A DNA stretch of 64,000 bases from Acidimicrobiia bacterium. Lineage in GTDB: Bacteria; Actinomycetota; Acidimicrobiia; Acidimicrobiales; Bin134. The position numbers were made by a program, and so were the translations under genes. The stretch lies in contig JAJECA010000020.1 of assembly GCA_022822265.1 (NCBI GenBank), forward strand, positions 53,524 to 117,523, read 5' to 3'. Below the pieces are notes generated by a model. The model was not told the origin of the DNA. It worked only from the letters and a program-made list of their open reading frames with translations, and did no database searches. Positions 39,016 through 49,137 of the stretch are shown here, piece after piece (position 1 is the first letter of the stretch; each line of letters opens with the position of its first letter).

Positions 39016-40412
39016 GACAGGTCACCGGGGGTGGCGAAGGCGCCGGCCACCGCAGTGGCCGCAGCCACTGCGGGCGACACCAGGTGGGTGCGGCCTCCCT
39101 TGCCCTGGCGGCCCTCGAAATTGCGGTTGGAGGTGCTGGCGCACCGCTCGCCGGGGGCCAGCTTGTCGGGATTCATGGCCAAACACATCGAGCAGCCCGG
39201 TTCCCGCCAGTCGAACCCGGCCGCTCTGAACACCTCATGGAGCCCCTCGGCCTCGGCTTGGGCTTTCACCGCACCGGAGCCGGGAACCACAAAGGTGCGC
39301 ACGCCGGGCCGTACCCGGCGACCCTCAACCACGGCGGCCGCCACTCGGAGGTCTTCGATGCGGCTGTTGGTGCAGGAGCCTATGAACACGGTGTCCACCG
39401 GGATCTCCTTGAGTGGGGTGCCGGGCTCCAGGCCCATGTAGTCGAGCGCGCGGGCGGCTGCCTCCCGCCCGCTGCTCTCGGCGAAACCGTCGGGGTGGGG
39501 CACCGCGCCATCGATGGGCGCCACCTGAGCCGGATTCGTGCCCCATGAGACGTGGGGTACCAACTCCGATCCGTCGATCACCACCTCTTTGTCGAATGTG
39601 GCGTCTTCGTCGGTACCCAGGTTGCGCCAGTCGTCGAGGGCGGCGTCCCATGCCGATCCCGAGGGTGCGCCCGGCCGACCATGGAGGTATTCGAAAGTGG
39701 ACTCGTCGGGAGCGATCAAACCCGCCCGGGCCCCGGCCTCGATCGACATGTTGCACACCGTCATGCGCCCCTCCATCGACAGCGATCGGATGACCGATCC
39801 CCGGTACTCGATCACCGAGCCGATGCCCCCGCCGGTGCCGATGCGCCCGATAATGGCCAAGATCACGTCCTTGGCCGTGCAGGTCACCGGCAGTGTGCCG
39901 TCAACGGTCACACTCATGGTGCCGGGGCGCTGCTGGGGGAGGGTTTGGGTGGCCAGCACGTGCTCCACCTCGCTGGTGCCGATGCCGAAGGCCAAGGCGC
40001 CGAAAGCGCCGTGGGTGGAGGTGTGGCTGTCGCCGCACACGATGGTCATGCCCGGCTGGGTGAGGCCCATCTCCGGGCCGATCACGTGCACGATGCCCTG
40101 GCCAGGGCTGCCCATGGGGTAAAGCGTGATGCCGAACTCCTCGCAATTGGTCCGCAGCGTCTCCACCTGCTGGCGGGAGATGGGATCGGCGATGGGCCAG
40201 GCGATGTTGTCGGTGGGCACGTTGTGGTCCTCGGTGGCCACAGTGAGGTCGGGCCGCCGAACGGACCGACCGTTCATGCGCAGACCGTCGAAGGCCTGCG
40301 GGGAGGTCACCTCGTGGATCAAGTGCAGGTCGATGAACAGCAGATCGGGCTCACCGTCGGCTTGGTGAACTACGTGTCGGTCCCAGACCTTTTCACTGAG
40401 GGTTTGGCCCAT
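39012..40412 (-). CDS. leuC: 3-isopropylmalate dehydratase large subunit
   Basis: [54 protein letters not shown]. Confidence 0.96.
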   Translation of the reverse strand: MGQTLSEKVWDRHVVHQADGEPDLLFIDLHLIHEVTSPQAFDGLRMNGRSVRRPDLTVATEDHNVPTDNIAWPIADPISRQQVETLRTNCEEFGITLYPMGSPGQGIVHVIGPEMGLTQPGMTIVCGDSHTSTHGAFGALAFGIGTSEVEHVLATQTLPQQRPGTMSVTVDGTLPVTCTAKDVILAIIGRIGTGGGIGSVIEYRGSVIRSLSMEGRMTVCNMSIEAGARAGLIAPDESTFEYLHGRPGAPSGSAWDAALDDWRNLGTDEDATFDKEVVIDGSELVPHVSWGTNPAQVAPIDGAVPHPDGFAESSGREAAARALDYMGLEPGTPLKEIPVDTVFIGSCTNSRIEDLRVAAAVVEGRRVRPGVRTFVVPGSGAVKAQAEAEGLHEVFRAAGFDWREPGCSMCLAMNPDKLAPGERCASTSNRNFEGRQGKGGRTHLVSPAVAAATAVAGAFATPGDLS

Positions 40413-40453
40413 TTTCGCTCCGGTTTCTTGAGGCCAGCGGGGTAGAACTGAGG

Positions 40454-41362
40454 CTATCGGCTGGTTTCAGAAGACGATGGATCGGAAGCGATAGCGCTCC
40501 CGGTTTCTGATGTGGCCGGCACGCCAACGGAGTCGAGGGCCTTGCTAAGGCAGTCCCAGAAGCTGTCGAAGTCGGTGACCACCGATGCGTGTCCGCCCCG
40601 ATAGGAGTAGACGCTGATATCGGCAACGGCGTCGGCCAGCTCTTGTTGCAGGTAGTCGGGCACCACGTTGTCGCCCAGGGTGCGGATTTGGGCGATGGGC
40701 ATGGGCAGCTCGGCAATCCAGTCCGATGAGTCGAAGTTGAACAGCTCAGTGCCAGCGTCGAGCATTGCCTGGGGGTCGCCCTTGAGCACCTCGGTCTGGG
40801 CCCATCTTCCGATATTGGTGCCGATGACGTTGAACACGGTCTGCTCCCAGCCCCAGTACCGCAGTTTCACAGGGGCCAGGCGGGAGGCTGCGGCCACAAC
40901 GGGGAGCAGCGAGAAGCGGATGGCCCGAAGCCCTCGGCCTCGGAAGCTGGTGGAGGTGGCGCCCAGAACTAGACCGGCGATCCGATCGGGGGCGTGCCGG
41001 GCGGCCAGCTGCGCGATGGCGCCTCCCATCGAATAGCCCACGCACACGAAGCGGTCGATGCCCAGGGCGTCGGCCACGGCCAGGACATCAGAGGCGCAGT
41101 CGGAGAACTTGAAGCGCCGAGTGGGAAGTCCATCGCCATGGCCTCGATGGTCGAAAGCCACTACCGAGGCCCGCTGCGAAATCGGCTGGAAAGCCGGGTA
41201 CCAGTTCAAATCAGCGGTAACCGTCCAGCCGTGCAGCAACATGACGGTGGGCGAGCCCGGCGGACCCGCGGCCTGGCGAACCAACACCTGCCCCCGCCCG
41301 GGCAGGTCGATGAACTCGCCCGGCGGCAGGGCGGGGCCTATCGGTGCTCCGCTACTGCTCAA
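40454..41362 (-). CDS. alpha/beta hydrolase
   Basis: [38 protein letters not shown] start. Confidence 0.88.
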   Translation of the reverse strand: MSSSGAPIGPALPPGEFIDLPGRGQVLVRQAAGPPGSPTVMLLHGWTVTADLNWYPAFQPISQRASVVAFDHRGHGDGLPTRRFKFSDCASDVLAVADALGIDRFVCVGYSMGGAIAQLAARHAPDRIAGLVLGATSTSFRGRGLRAIRFSLLPVVAAASRLAPVKLRYWGWEQTVFNVIGTNIGRWAQTEVLKGDPQAMLDAGTELFNFDSSDWIAELPMPIAQIRTLGDNVVPDYLQQELADAVADISVYSYRGGHASVVTDFDSFWDCLSKALDSVGVPATSETGSAIASDPSSSETSR

Positions 41363-41366
41363 GGGA
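41349..41366. repeat. 18-bp direct repeat, copy 1 (hydrolase start)
   Basis: CCGCTACTGCTCAAGGGA, repeated at 41398-41415. Confidence 0.9.
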
Positions 41367-41397
41367 GACCGTCCGACCTGATCTTCGGGTGAGGTCG

Positions 41398-41415
41398 CCG
41401 CTACTGCTCAAGGGA
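41398..41415. repeat. 18-bp direct repeat, copy 2 (greA 3' end)
   Basis: Same 18-mer, 49-bp period; encodes SLEQ-stop of greA. Confidence 0.9.
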
Positions 41416-41874
41416 CACGATTTGAACGGACAGAGTCCCTCCAGCAGGGCTCTCAAAGGACACGGTGTCGCCGATGCTCGCCCCGATGATGGCCGCTCCC
41501 ATCGGAGAGGCCGGGGAGATCACGTCGAGCCCGTCGTGGCGCTCCTCGATCGATCCCACCAGGTAGGTCTCGACGTCATCGGGATCGCCGTCGTGGGCCA
41601 CGGTGACCACCGACCCCACCGCCACCGTCGTCCCGTCGCCCGCTTCCACGATCCGGCAGTTGTTCAGAAGAGCGCTGAGCTGGGCGATGCGGGTCTCCAT
41701 CTTCCCCTGCTCGTCTTTGGCCGCGTGGTAGTCGCCGTTCTCGCTCAGGTCTCCCAACTCGCGGGCCGCTTCGATTTTCCGGGCGATGTCAACCCGTCCG
41801 ACTGTGGTGAGTTGTTCGAACTCGGCCCGCAGGCGGTCGTGTGCCGTCTGGGACAGCTCATGGGTTTCCGGCAT
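41401..41874 (-). CDS. greA: transcription elongation factor GreA
   Basis: IEAARELGDLSENGDYHAAKDEQGKMETRI; likely ATG 41874. Confidence 0.93.
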   Translation of the reverse strand: MPETHELSQTAHDRLRAEFEQLTTVGRVDIARKIEAARELGDLSENGDYHAAKDEQGKMETRIAQLSALLNNCRIVEAGDGTTVAVGSVVTVAHDGDPDDVETYLVGSIEERHDGLDVISPASPMGAAIIGASIGDTVSFESPAGGTLSVQIVSLEQ

Positions 41875-41930
41875 AAGGAACAATTTTAGCGTTCGCCTTC
41901 GGTGAGGCTGTATTCGTATTCTGATGGGCT

Positions 41931-42911
41931 ATGGCCCATGTGATCGGAGTTCTAGGCGGCGACGGCATCGGGCCCGAGGTTGTAGCCGAGGGCCTGAAAG
42001 TGATGGACGCGGCCGGCGTAGAACTGGACACGGTGCCCTACGACCTCGGGGGGGCTCGCTATCTGCGCGATGGCACCGTGCTGACCGAGGAGATCATGGA
42101 GGAGTGGCGGGGGTTGGACGCCCTCTTTGTGGGGGCGGTGGGCACTCCCGACGTTCCTCCCGGAGTGATCGAGCGGGGGCTGTTGCTGAGGATGCGCTTC
42201 GAGCTCGACCTGTATGTGAACCGCCGGCCGTTTCGAGCATCGGACGGCTCCTTCGAATTTGAGGTGATCCGGGAGAACACCGAGGGAACGTATGCCGGAG
42301 AGGGCGGATTCCTGCGCCGCCACACCCCCCAGGAGGTGGCCACACAGGGATCGGTCAATACCCGCTTCGGCGTTGAGCGGTGCGTTCGCTACGCCTTCGA
42401 GCTGGCCCGCAGCCGCCCGGGGCGCCACCTCACCCTGGTGCACAAGACCAACGTGTTGACCTTCGCCGGTGACCTCTGGGAGCGCACGTTCAACGAGGTG
42501 GCCGAGGATTATCCCGATGTGGCCACCGCCTACAACCATGTGGACGCGGCGTGCATCTACTTCGTGGAAGACCCCAAGAGCTACGACGTGATCGTGACCG
42601 ACAACCTCTTCGGCGACATCCTCACCGATCTCGGCGGGGCAGTATCCGGGGGGATTGGGCTGGCCGCCTCGGCCAATCTGAATCCAGACCGCACGGGGCC
42701 GTCGATGTTTGAGCCGGTCCACGGTTCAGCACCCGATATTGTGGGGACCGGCCGGGCCAACCCCACCGCCGCGATTTTGTCGGCCGCAATGATGGTTGAA
42801 TTCCTCGGCGAGGTCGATGCCGCCAACCGGATACGGGCCGCCTGCGCCGATCCTACAACTCAATATGGGACCACCACCGAGATCGGCGACGCCATCGCAG
42901 AGCGGGTGTGA
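41931..42911 (+). CDS. leuB: 3-isopropylmalate dehydrogenase
   Basis: IGVLGGDGIGPEVVAEGLKV, VTDNLFGDILTDLGGAVSGGIGLAASANLNP. Confidence 0.94.
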   Translation: MAHVIGVLGGDGIGPEVVAEGLKVMDAAGVELDTVPYDLGGARYLRDGTVLTEEIMEEWRGLDALFVGAVGTPDVPPGVIERGLLLRMRFELDLYVNRRPFRASDGSFEFEVIRENTEGTYAGEGGFLRRHTPQEVATQGSVNTRFGVERCVRYAFELARSRPGRHLTLVHKTNVLTFAGDLWERTFNEVAEDYPDVATAYNHVDAACIYFVEDPKSYDVIVTDNLFGDILTDLGGAVSGGIGLAASANLNPDRTGPSMFEPVHGSAPDIVGTGRANPTAAILSAAMMVEFLGEVDAANRIRAACADPTTQYGTTTEIGDAIAERV

Positions 42912-42956
42912 GCCCCCAATGATCTACGCAATGCGCGCAGAAAGGAACTGAGCACG

Positions 42957-43877
42957 ATGCCAATCGAGACCACCGAGAAGGTTTGGATGGACGGCGAACT
43001 GGTGGACTGGGCCGACGCCACCGTGCACGTGCTCACCCACACGCTCCACTACGGCAACGGCGTGTTCGAGGGCATTCGGGCCTATGAGACCGACGAGGGC
43101 ACCGCGGTGTTCCGGCTCACCCCCCACATCCGCCGGCTGTTTGCCAGCGCCAAGATCCTCCAGATCGACATCCCATTCACGGTGGACGAGCTGGTGGCCG
43201 CCACCAAGAAGACCGTTGCGGTCAACAACCTGAAGAGCGGCTACATCCGCCCCCTGGCCTATCTGGGCTACGGCGAGATGGGGCTGAACCCGCTGTCTTG
43301 TGAGGTGAACGTGGCCATAGCGGTGTGGCCGTGGGGCACCTATCTAGGCGACGAGGGAATTAGGAACGGCGTGCGGCTCATGGTCAGCTCCTGGCAGCGC
43401 CACGACCCCAACTCGATGCCCACCGCGGCCAAGGGTTGCGGGCACTACATCAACAGCCAGCTGGCCAAGGTGCAGGCGCTGAAGGCCGGCTACGACGAGG
43501 CGATCCTGCTGTCGCCCCAGGGCTATGTGAGCGAGTGCACCGGGGAGAACCTGTTTGTGGTGCGCGACGGCACCATCGTCACCCCGCCCACCTCGGTGGG
43601 GGCGCTGGAGGGGATCACCCAAGACGCCATCCGCACCATGGCCTCTGATCTGGGCATTCCCTATACAACCGACAATCTGCTGCGCAGCGACCTGTACCTG
43701 GCCGACGAGGCGTTCCTGTCGGGTACGGCGGCCGAGGTGGTTCCCATCCGGTCGGTGGACGACCGCGAGATCGGCGACCCCGGTCCTATCACCCGCAAGA
43801 TCCAAGAGGTGTTCCACGACGCGGTGCGGGGTCGACAGGCCCAGTATCGGCACTGGAACGAGCATGTCGACCACTGA
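42957..43877 (+). CDS. ilvE: branched-chain amino acid aminotransferase
   Basis: HTLHYGNGVFEGIRAYET, GYDEAILLSPQGYVSECTGENLFVV. Confidence 0.95.
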   Translation: MPIETTEKVWMDGELVDWADATVHVLTHTLHYGNGVFEGIRAYETDEGTAVFRLTPHIRRLFASAKILQIDIPFTVDELVAATKKTVAVNNLKSGYIRPLAYLGYGEMGLNPLSCEVNVAIAVWPWGTYLGDEGIRNGVRLMVSSWQRHDPNSMPTAAKGCGHYINSQLAKVQALKAGYDEAILLSPQGYVSECTGENLFVVRDGTIVTPPTSVGALEGITQDAIRTMASDLGIPYTTDNLLRSDLYLADEAFLSGTAAEVVPIRSVDDREIGDPGPITRKIQEVFHDAVRGRQAQYRHWNEHVDH

Positions 43878-45498
43878 GGCCACCGGTTCCCGTTCTCTGC
43901 CCGCCGCGGTAGAGATTTACGACACCACCCTTCGCGACGGGAGCCAGCTCGAGGGGATCTCCCTCACGGTGGAGGACAAGCTCCGCATCGCCCGTCAGCT
44001 CGACTCCCTCGGCGTCCACTACATCGAGGGGGGCTGGCCCGGCTCCAATCCCAAAGACGACGAGTTCTTCGCCCGAGCCCGCGATGAACTCGCCCTGGAG
44101 ACCAGCACCCTGGTGGCCTTCGGCTCCACCCGAAAGGTGAAGGGGCGTACCGACGAGGATCTCACCCTGGCCAACCTGGTGGCCTCCGGTACTGAAGTGG
44201 CCTGCATCGTGGGCAAGTGTTGGGACTACCACGTGGTGGAGGCCCTGCGGACCACCCTGGACGAAGGCGTGGCCATGGTGGCCGACTCGGTGCGGTTCTT
44301 GAAGGACAACGGCATGCAGGTGTTCTTCGACGCCGAGCACTTCTTCGATGGATTCCACCACAATCAGGAATACAGCCTGGCGGTACTGGAGGCGGCCGCG
44401 GTGGCCGGTGCCGACCGGCTGGTGCTGTGCGACACCAACGGGGGTTCGCTGCCGTCGAGGGTGGAGGACATCGTGGGCGCGGTGGTCGACTACCTGGACA
44501 CCCCGGTGGGAGTCCACCTCCACGACGACACCGGCTGTGGGGTGGCCAACGCCCTCGCCGGCGTGCGAGCCGGGGCCATCCAGGTGCAGGGCACCATCAA
44601 CGGCTACGGCGAGCGCACCGGCAACTGCAACCTGGTGCCGATCATCGCCAACCTCAGCCTGAAGATGGGTGTGGAAACCGTTCCTCCAGACCGCCTACAG
44701 CGGCTTACCGCGGTGTCGCACCATGTGGCCGAGTTGGTGAACTTCACGCCTGATCCTCAGCAGGCCTACGTGGGATCATCGGCATTTGCCCACAAGGCCG
44801 GCCTCCACACCAGTGCCATCGCCCGCCGCCCCGATGCCTATGAGCACATCGATCCGGCGGCGGTGGGCAACGGCACCCGGTTCGTGGTGTCAGAGATGGC
44901 GGGGCGCTCCACGGTGGAGCTCAAGGCCGAAGAACTGGGCCTCGACCTCGACGGCAAAGCCGTGGGCGAGATTGTGGAAACCCTCAAAAGGCTGGAGCAC
45001 GCCGGCTATCACTTCGAGGTGGCCGACGCCTCCCTGGAGTTGCTGATGCGAGGGGCGTCGGGATGGGCGCAGCCGTACTTCGAGCTGGAGTCGTTCAAGG
45101 TGGGCACCGAGCACCGGTCGGGCACCGGAGCCCGAGCCTGGAACGAAGTAGCGGTTGAGATGGAAACCGAGGCCATCGTGAAGCTTCACGTGGGCGGTGA
45201 GCGCATTGTGGCCACCGGGGAGGGCAACGGCCCGGTCAACGCCATGCACGCCGCGCTGATGACGGCGCTGGGCGATCGCTATCCCGCGTTCCGGTCGATC
45301 TCGCTCATCGACTACAAGGTGCGGGTGCTTGACACCGCGGCAGGGACCGCGGCGGTCACCCGGGTGATCATCGACTCCACCAACGGTGACCGGGTTTGGA
45401 CCACCATCGGCGTGTCCACCAACATCGTGGAGGCCAGTTGGCAGGCCCTGGTGGACAGCCTGGTGTTCGGGCTCCTCCACAGCGAAGACGGAGGATGA
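43864..45498 (+). CDS. cimA: citramalate synthase
   Basis: ATG 43864; EIYDTTLRDGSQLEGISLTVEDKLRIARQLD, HYIEGGWPGSNPKDDEFF. Confidence 0.93.
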   Translation: MSTTEATGSRSLPAAVEIYDTTLRDGSQLEGISLTVEDKLRIARQLDSLGVHYIEGGWPGSNPKDDEFFARARDELALETSTLVAFGSTRKVKGRTDEDLTLANLVASGTEVACIVGKCWDYHVVEALRTTLDEGVAMVADSVRFLKDNGMQVFFDAEHFFDGFHHNQEYSLAVLEAAAVAGADRLVLCDTNGGSLPSRVEDIVGAVVDYLDTPVGVHLHDDTGCGVANALAGVRAGAIQVQGTINGYGERTGNCNLVPIIANLSLKMGVETVPPDRLQRLTAVSHHVAELVNFTPDPQQAYVGSSAFAHKAGLHTSAIARRPDAYEHIDPAAVGNGTRFVVSEMAGRSTVELKAEELGLDLDGKAVGEIVETLKRLEHAGYHFEVADASLELLMRGASGWAQPYFELESFKVGTEHRSGTGARAWNEVAVEMETEAIVKLHVGGERIVATGEGNGPVNAMHAALMTALGDRYPAFRSISLIDYKVRVLDTAAGTAAVTRVIIDSTNGDRVWTTIGVSTNIVEASWQALVDSLVFGLLHSEDGG

Positions 45499-46034
45499 CG
45501 TTGGCTGCACCTGATTACGTACCCAACAAGACCGCAGCGGCCGATCGGCACTATGTGTCGCCGCCCCGGCGCCCCCAGCCGTGGCTGGCCGATCGCCCCG
45601 GCGAGCTGACTGAGGGCCAGCCGATGGGTGCCGGCCTGGGCGTGCCCGGACCCGACCAGGGGTACGCCTTGCGGCTGGCCCGCCGCTTCGAGGGCCAGTT
45701 GGTTTTGGACGCCGGCGAGCACGCCGCCGACGCCGTCGCGGGCTGCGTGGGCGTGGCGTTGAAGCGAGCAGCCGTCTTCGGACGGGCACCGGTGGCCGCC
45801 GATCTGGAGGTGGCTTTCAGGGTGTTCGGCTTCCTGCCCCCCGTCCCCGACGAGTCGTTGATGGCCTGGCGCAAAGAACTGTTCGCCGGTGTCAGCCATC
45901 CCCACCACTATGCCGAGGCCCGGCACATAGTGGACCTTGTTCCCGAGGCGGCTCTGCGGCTGCCTCTCAGCGAGGTCGAGGCCGCCTGCCTCAACAACAG
46001 AGCTGAGCTGTTCGCGGTCAGCATCAACCGGTGA
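45495..46034 (+). CDS. hypothetical protein between cimA and gltX
   Basis: ATG 45495 with 4-bp overlaps on both sides. Confidence 0.65.
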   Translation: MTLAAPDYVPNKTAAADRHYVSPPRRPQPWLADRPGELTEGQPMGAGLGVPGPDQGYALRLARRFEGQLVLDAGEHAADAVAGCVGVALKRAAVFGRAPVAADLEVAFRVFGFLPPVPDESLMAWRKELFAGVSHPHHYAEARHIVDLVPEAALRLPLSEVEAACLNNRAELFAVSINR

Positions 46035-47401
46035 CTCCGGCTGAGCCACAGACCTCGGCTGATTCGCCACGGGTTCGGTTCGCACCGTCGCCCACCGGCT
46101 ATCTCCACGTCGGCTCGGCCCGAACGGCCCTGTTCAACTGGCTGTACGCCCGCTCCACCGGCGGCACCATGGTGCTGCGCATTGAGGACACCGACGAGAG
46201 CCGCAACCGCCCTGATCTGACCGACGCCATTTTCGAGTACCTGGGCTGGCTGGGCATCGACTACGACGAGGGGCCGTTTTACCAGTCGGAGCGCCGGGAG
46301 CGTCATCGGGAGGCTGTGCAGCAGTTGCTGGACAGCGGCCGGGCCTATCTGTGCGACGCCGACGACAACGAGCTACCCGGCACTGAAATGGGCGACGGCC
46401 GAGCGGTCCGGTTCAGAACCCCTGAGGGCACCACGGTTATCGACGATGTGGTCCGCGGCGAGGTGGCGGTGGACCACCAGCAGCTCGGTGACTTCGTGAT
46501 CTGGCGCTCCGACGGCTCGCCCACATTCGTGCTGGCCAACGCGGTGGACGACGCCGACATGGCCATCACCCACGCCATCCGAGGCGAGGATCTGCTGTCG
46601 AGCACCCCCCGAGCCGTGCTGGTGGCCGAGACGCTGGGGGCGATCCCGCCGATATACGCCCACCTGCCCCTGCTGGTGAACGAGCAGCGCAAGAAGCTGT
46701 CCAAGCGCCGCGATGATGTGTCGTTGGAAAGCTACCGGCAGCGGGGATTCCTGGCCGAGGCGATGGCCAACTACCTGGCCCTGTTGGGCTGGGGGCCGCG
46801 CGACGGGGTGGAGATCCGCCCTATGGCCGAGATCATCGAGCAATTCCGGCTGGAAGACGTGAACAAAGCACCGGCGTTCTTCGACGTCGCCAAGCTGGAG
46901 CACTTCAACGGGGTGTACATCCGCGAGCTCGACGCTGAGGAACTGCTGGCCGCCCTCGAACCCCATCTGACCAGCGAAAAGGTGCCCTGGACCCCCGAGC
47001 GCTACCGCCCCGACGTGACCGCCGCCATGGTCCCCCTGGTTCAGGAGAAGCTCCGCACCCTCGAAGGCATCGTCCCCCAAGTGGACTGGCTTTTCCTCGA
47101 AGAGCCAATCATCGACGAGCAGTCGTGGGAAAAGGCCGTCGTGCGCGGCAAAGCCGCCCCCGAAATCCTCGACGCCACCATCGCCGCCCTCACCGACTGC
47201 TCTTGGGACCCCGACACCGTCAAAGACGCCGTCTTCGCCGCCGGCGAAGCCCACGGCGTCAACCGTTCCAAATCCCAAGCCCCCGTCCGAGTAGCCGTCA
47301 CCGGCCGCTCGGTAGGCCCCCCTCTCTTCGAACCCATGGTGCACCACCTAACCCGCCAAGAAGTCCTCCGCCGCCTACAAACCACCCGCTCCCGCCTCTA
47401 A
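46031..47401 (+). CDS. gltX: glutamyl-tRNA synthetase
   Basis: RFAPSPTGYLHVGSARTALFNWLYA; KKLSKRRDDVSLESYR. Confidence 0.96.
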   Translation: MTPAEPQTSADSPRVRFAPSPTGYLHVGSARTALFNWLYARSTGGTMVLRIEDTDESRNRPDLTDAIFEYLGWLGIDYDEGPFYQSERRERHREAVQQLLDSGRAYLCDADDNELPGTEMGDGRAVRFRTPEGTTVIDDVVRGEVAVDHQQLGDFVIWRSDGSPTFVLANAVDDADMAITHAIRGEDLLSSTPRAVLVAETLGAIPPIYAHLPLLVNEQRKKLSKRRDDVSLESYRQRGFLAEAMANYLALLGWGPRDGVEIRPMAEIIEQFRLEDVNKAPAFFDVAKLEHFNGVYIRELDAEELLAALEPHLTSEKVPWTPERYRPDVTAAMVPLVQEKLRTLEGIVPQVDWLFLEEPIIDEQSWEKAVVRGKAAPEILDATIAALTDCSWDPDTVKDAVFAAGEAHGVNRSKSQAPVRVAVTGRSVGPPLFEPMVHHLTRQEVLRRLQTTRSRL

Positions 47402-47447
47402 AGCGTTGCCCCCCCGCCGGGATGGGGGAGTACACTGGCCGCTGCTT

Positions 47448-47522
47448 TCGGGAGTGGTGTAATTGGCAACACACCGGGTTCTGGTCCCGATATTGGGGGT
47501 TCGAGTCCTCCCTCCCGAGCCA
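47448..47522 (+). tRNA. tRNA-Gln(CTG), CCA encoded
   Basis: Acceptor TCGGGAG/CTCCCGA, loop TTCTGGT, GGTTCGAGTCC T-arm, CCA at 47520-47522; TACACT -10-like box upstream. Confidence 0.93.
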
Positions 47523-47557
47523 ACTGAAGCTGATGAAAGTAGCGAAAAGTCAGGTCG

Positions 47558-47779
47558 TCAAGACCACGCGTCAGTCATGAGGGCAGGGTCTTCGAGATCT
47601 TGGACGAGGGCTGCGAATTGTTGGAGGTCCTCGACGCTGACCGGCCGGGCGGCAGCGACGCGCTCTCGCTCCAGTGTTCGGCGGAGGTACTCGTTACGAG
47701 AGAGTCCGACTCGTTTCGCCTTAGCATCGATTGCCGCGAGCACCTCATCTGGGACGTCTCGGATCAAGATGTCAGTCAC
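47558..47779 (-). CDS. orphan VapB/FitA-like ribbon-helix-helix antitoxin
   Basis: TDILIRDVPDEVLAAIDAKAKRVGLSRNEYLRRTLERER; GGAGGT before GTG 47779; CATCTGATG inverted repeat at 47795-47803. Confidence 0.75.
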   Translation of the reverse strand: MTDILIRDVPDEVLAAIDAKAKRVGLSRNEYLRRTLERERVAAARPVSVEDLQQFAALVQDLEDPALMTDAWS

Positions 47780-47955
47780 GACCACCTCCAACTACATCTG
47801 ATGATATGAGGGTGGGATCGATGTGTCTCACTTAGTGGCCCTCCGTGTGCCCCTGGATGACGAAGAGCGACGTGCCGTCTTGGTGAAATCACAGCTTGGG
47901 GAAGGGATGAGTCTCTTCCCCAATGAGGCGGGGAGAGAAGTGGAGAGGGAGACGG

Positions 47956-48618
47956 CTAGTACTCAAGCACAGCATCGGGTTGGACAGCGAGAACACTGGG
48001 CACCCTGCTGTGGTGTCTAAGCCAGGCAAGCGTCGGCGTGCTGAGAAATCCGGTGATGTTGCAGATTCTGTTGTAGTCATCCTGGAGAATGCGCTGGAAG
48101 ATCGGCTCATGATGGGCGATCCTGTTCCTCTACGTGCGAAGTCGGTCTAGAGCGTCGTGGAGCCCCCCTCGGTTCCTGACACGAGGCGTGAAAATGAGGT
48201 GCAAGTCCGTCCGCCAGATCGTCGTGTCGTAGGCGTTAGCGAACAATGCCACCCAGAATCCAAAGGGCAACTCTGCGATCACTCGACCAGCAGTCGGCTG
48301 CTTCCCGAGTTCATTGAGTTTTTGGACTGCAGCCTCGACCTTGTCTTGTTCGGCTTGGCGAAGTAGACCCCCGTTGTCGAACCAGCGCGTGCCGTGGGAT
48401 CTGCTCAAGACATCGTGGACTGCGTTGCGGAGCGTGACTTCTAGTGTTTGCAGGGGGCCGTAGAAGGCAGCGGCCGCGGCGGTGTTCCAGGTGTAGATCT
48501 GCAAGGCCTCCGCATCACTCCCGACATGCTGGCGGTAGGTAGAAAAACGAGTCGGAGAAATAGTTGAGATGAGAGCAGCAGTTTCGCTTTCGTCATAGGC
48601 GAATGGTTGATCAGCCAC
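47956..48618 (-). pseudogene. Abi-like (HEPN superfamily) protein interrupted by in-frame TAG at 48130-48132
   Basis: 162 codons ...LHDALDRLRT, TAG, then same frame RNRIAHHEPIFQRILQDDYN...AVLEY-stop at 47956. Confidence 0.85.
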
Positions 48619-48771
48619 GGAGCGTCACGGTACAGTAAGTACGTACGCCCCCATCAGCCTCTCCCCGGTTTACCGGGTGAAGCGGTTGGGGGCAGATTCT
48701 GTTTTGCAGACCTTGAGCTCCATGTTGCGGTGGGGTTCTCAATCAGATTGGCGTCTCGGTAATCTGCCGGC

Positions 48772-49137
48772 ATCCTGATTTCGTTTGATATTGACGGCAC
48801 GCTGGAGTGCGGGGATCCGCCGGGGCCGATCTTGCTGGAGGCAATGCGGCAGGCCAAGGCCAGGGGTTATGTGATCGGAAGTGGGTCTGACCGGGTGCGG
48901 TCCGACCAGCAGCGGCTGTGGGACATCCACGGGATCGATGTTGACTTCGTGGGGGGCAAGCACCATTTGGACGAGGTGCGGAACCAGTTTGAGGCCAGCC
49001 GCTACATCCACATCGGCGACACTGACGTCGACCGGTACTACGCCGAGGCGGCCGGATTCGAGTTCCTGCACGTGGAGGAACTCGACGGCGTTTCCAGCGC
49101 GCTGCAAGGATCGGATTTCTTCGACTGGCTGGGCTAG
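48772..49137 (+). CDS. HAD-like hydrolase with apparent non-canonical start
   Basis: Motif I LISFDIDGTLECGDPPGP lies upstream of first ATG/GTG/TTG and after in-frame TAA 48760. Confidence 0.8.
   Translation: MLISFDIDGTLECGDPPGPILLEAMRQAKARGYVIGSGSDRVRSDQQRLWDIHGIDVDFVGGKHHLDEVRNQFEASRYIHIGDTDVDRYYAEAAGFEFLHVEELDGVSSALQGSDFFDWLG

Noticed and set aside
43555-43863. N-terminal extension of the cimA ORF in the track
   Set aside because: Alternate-frame reading of ilvE; cimA starts at ATG 43864.
47400-47522. Possible integrated element at tRNA-Gln
   Set aside because: No integrase, no duplicated tRNA 3' end found by eye within the window; only orphan antitoxin and Abi remnants are supported.
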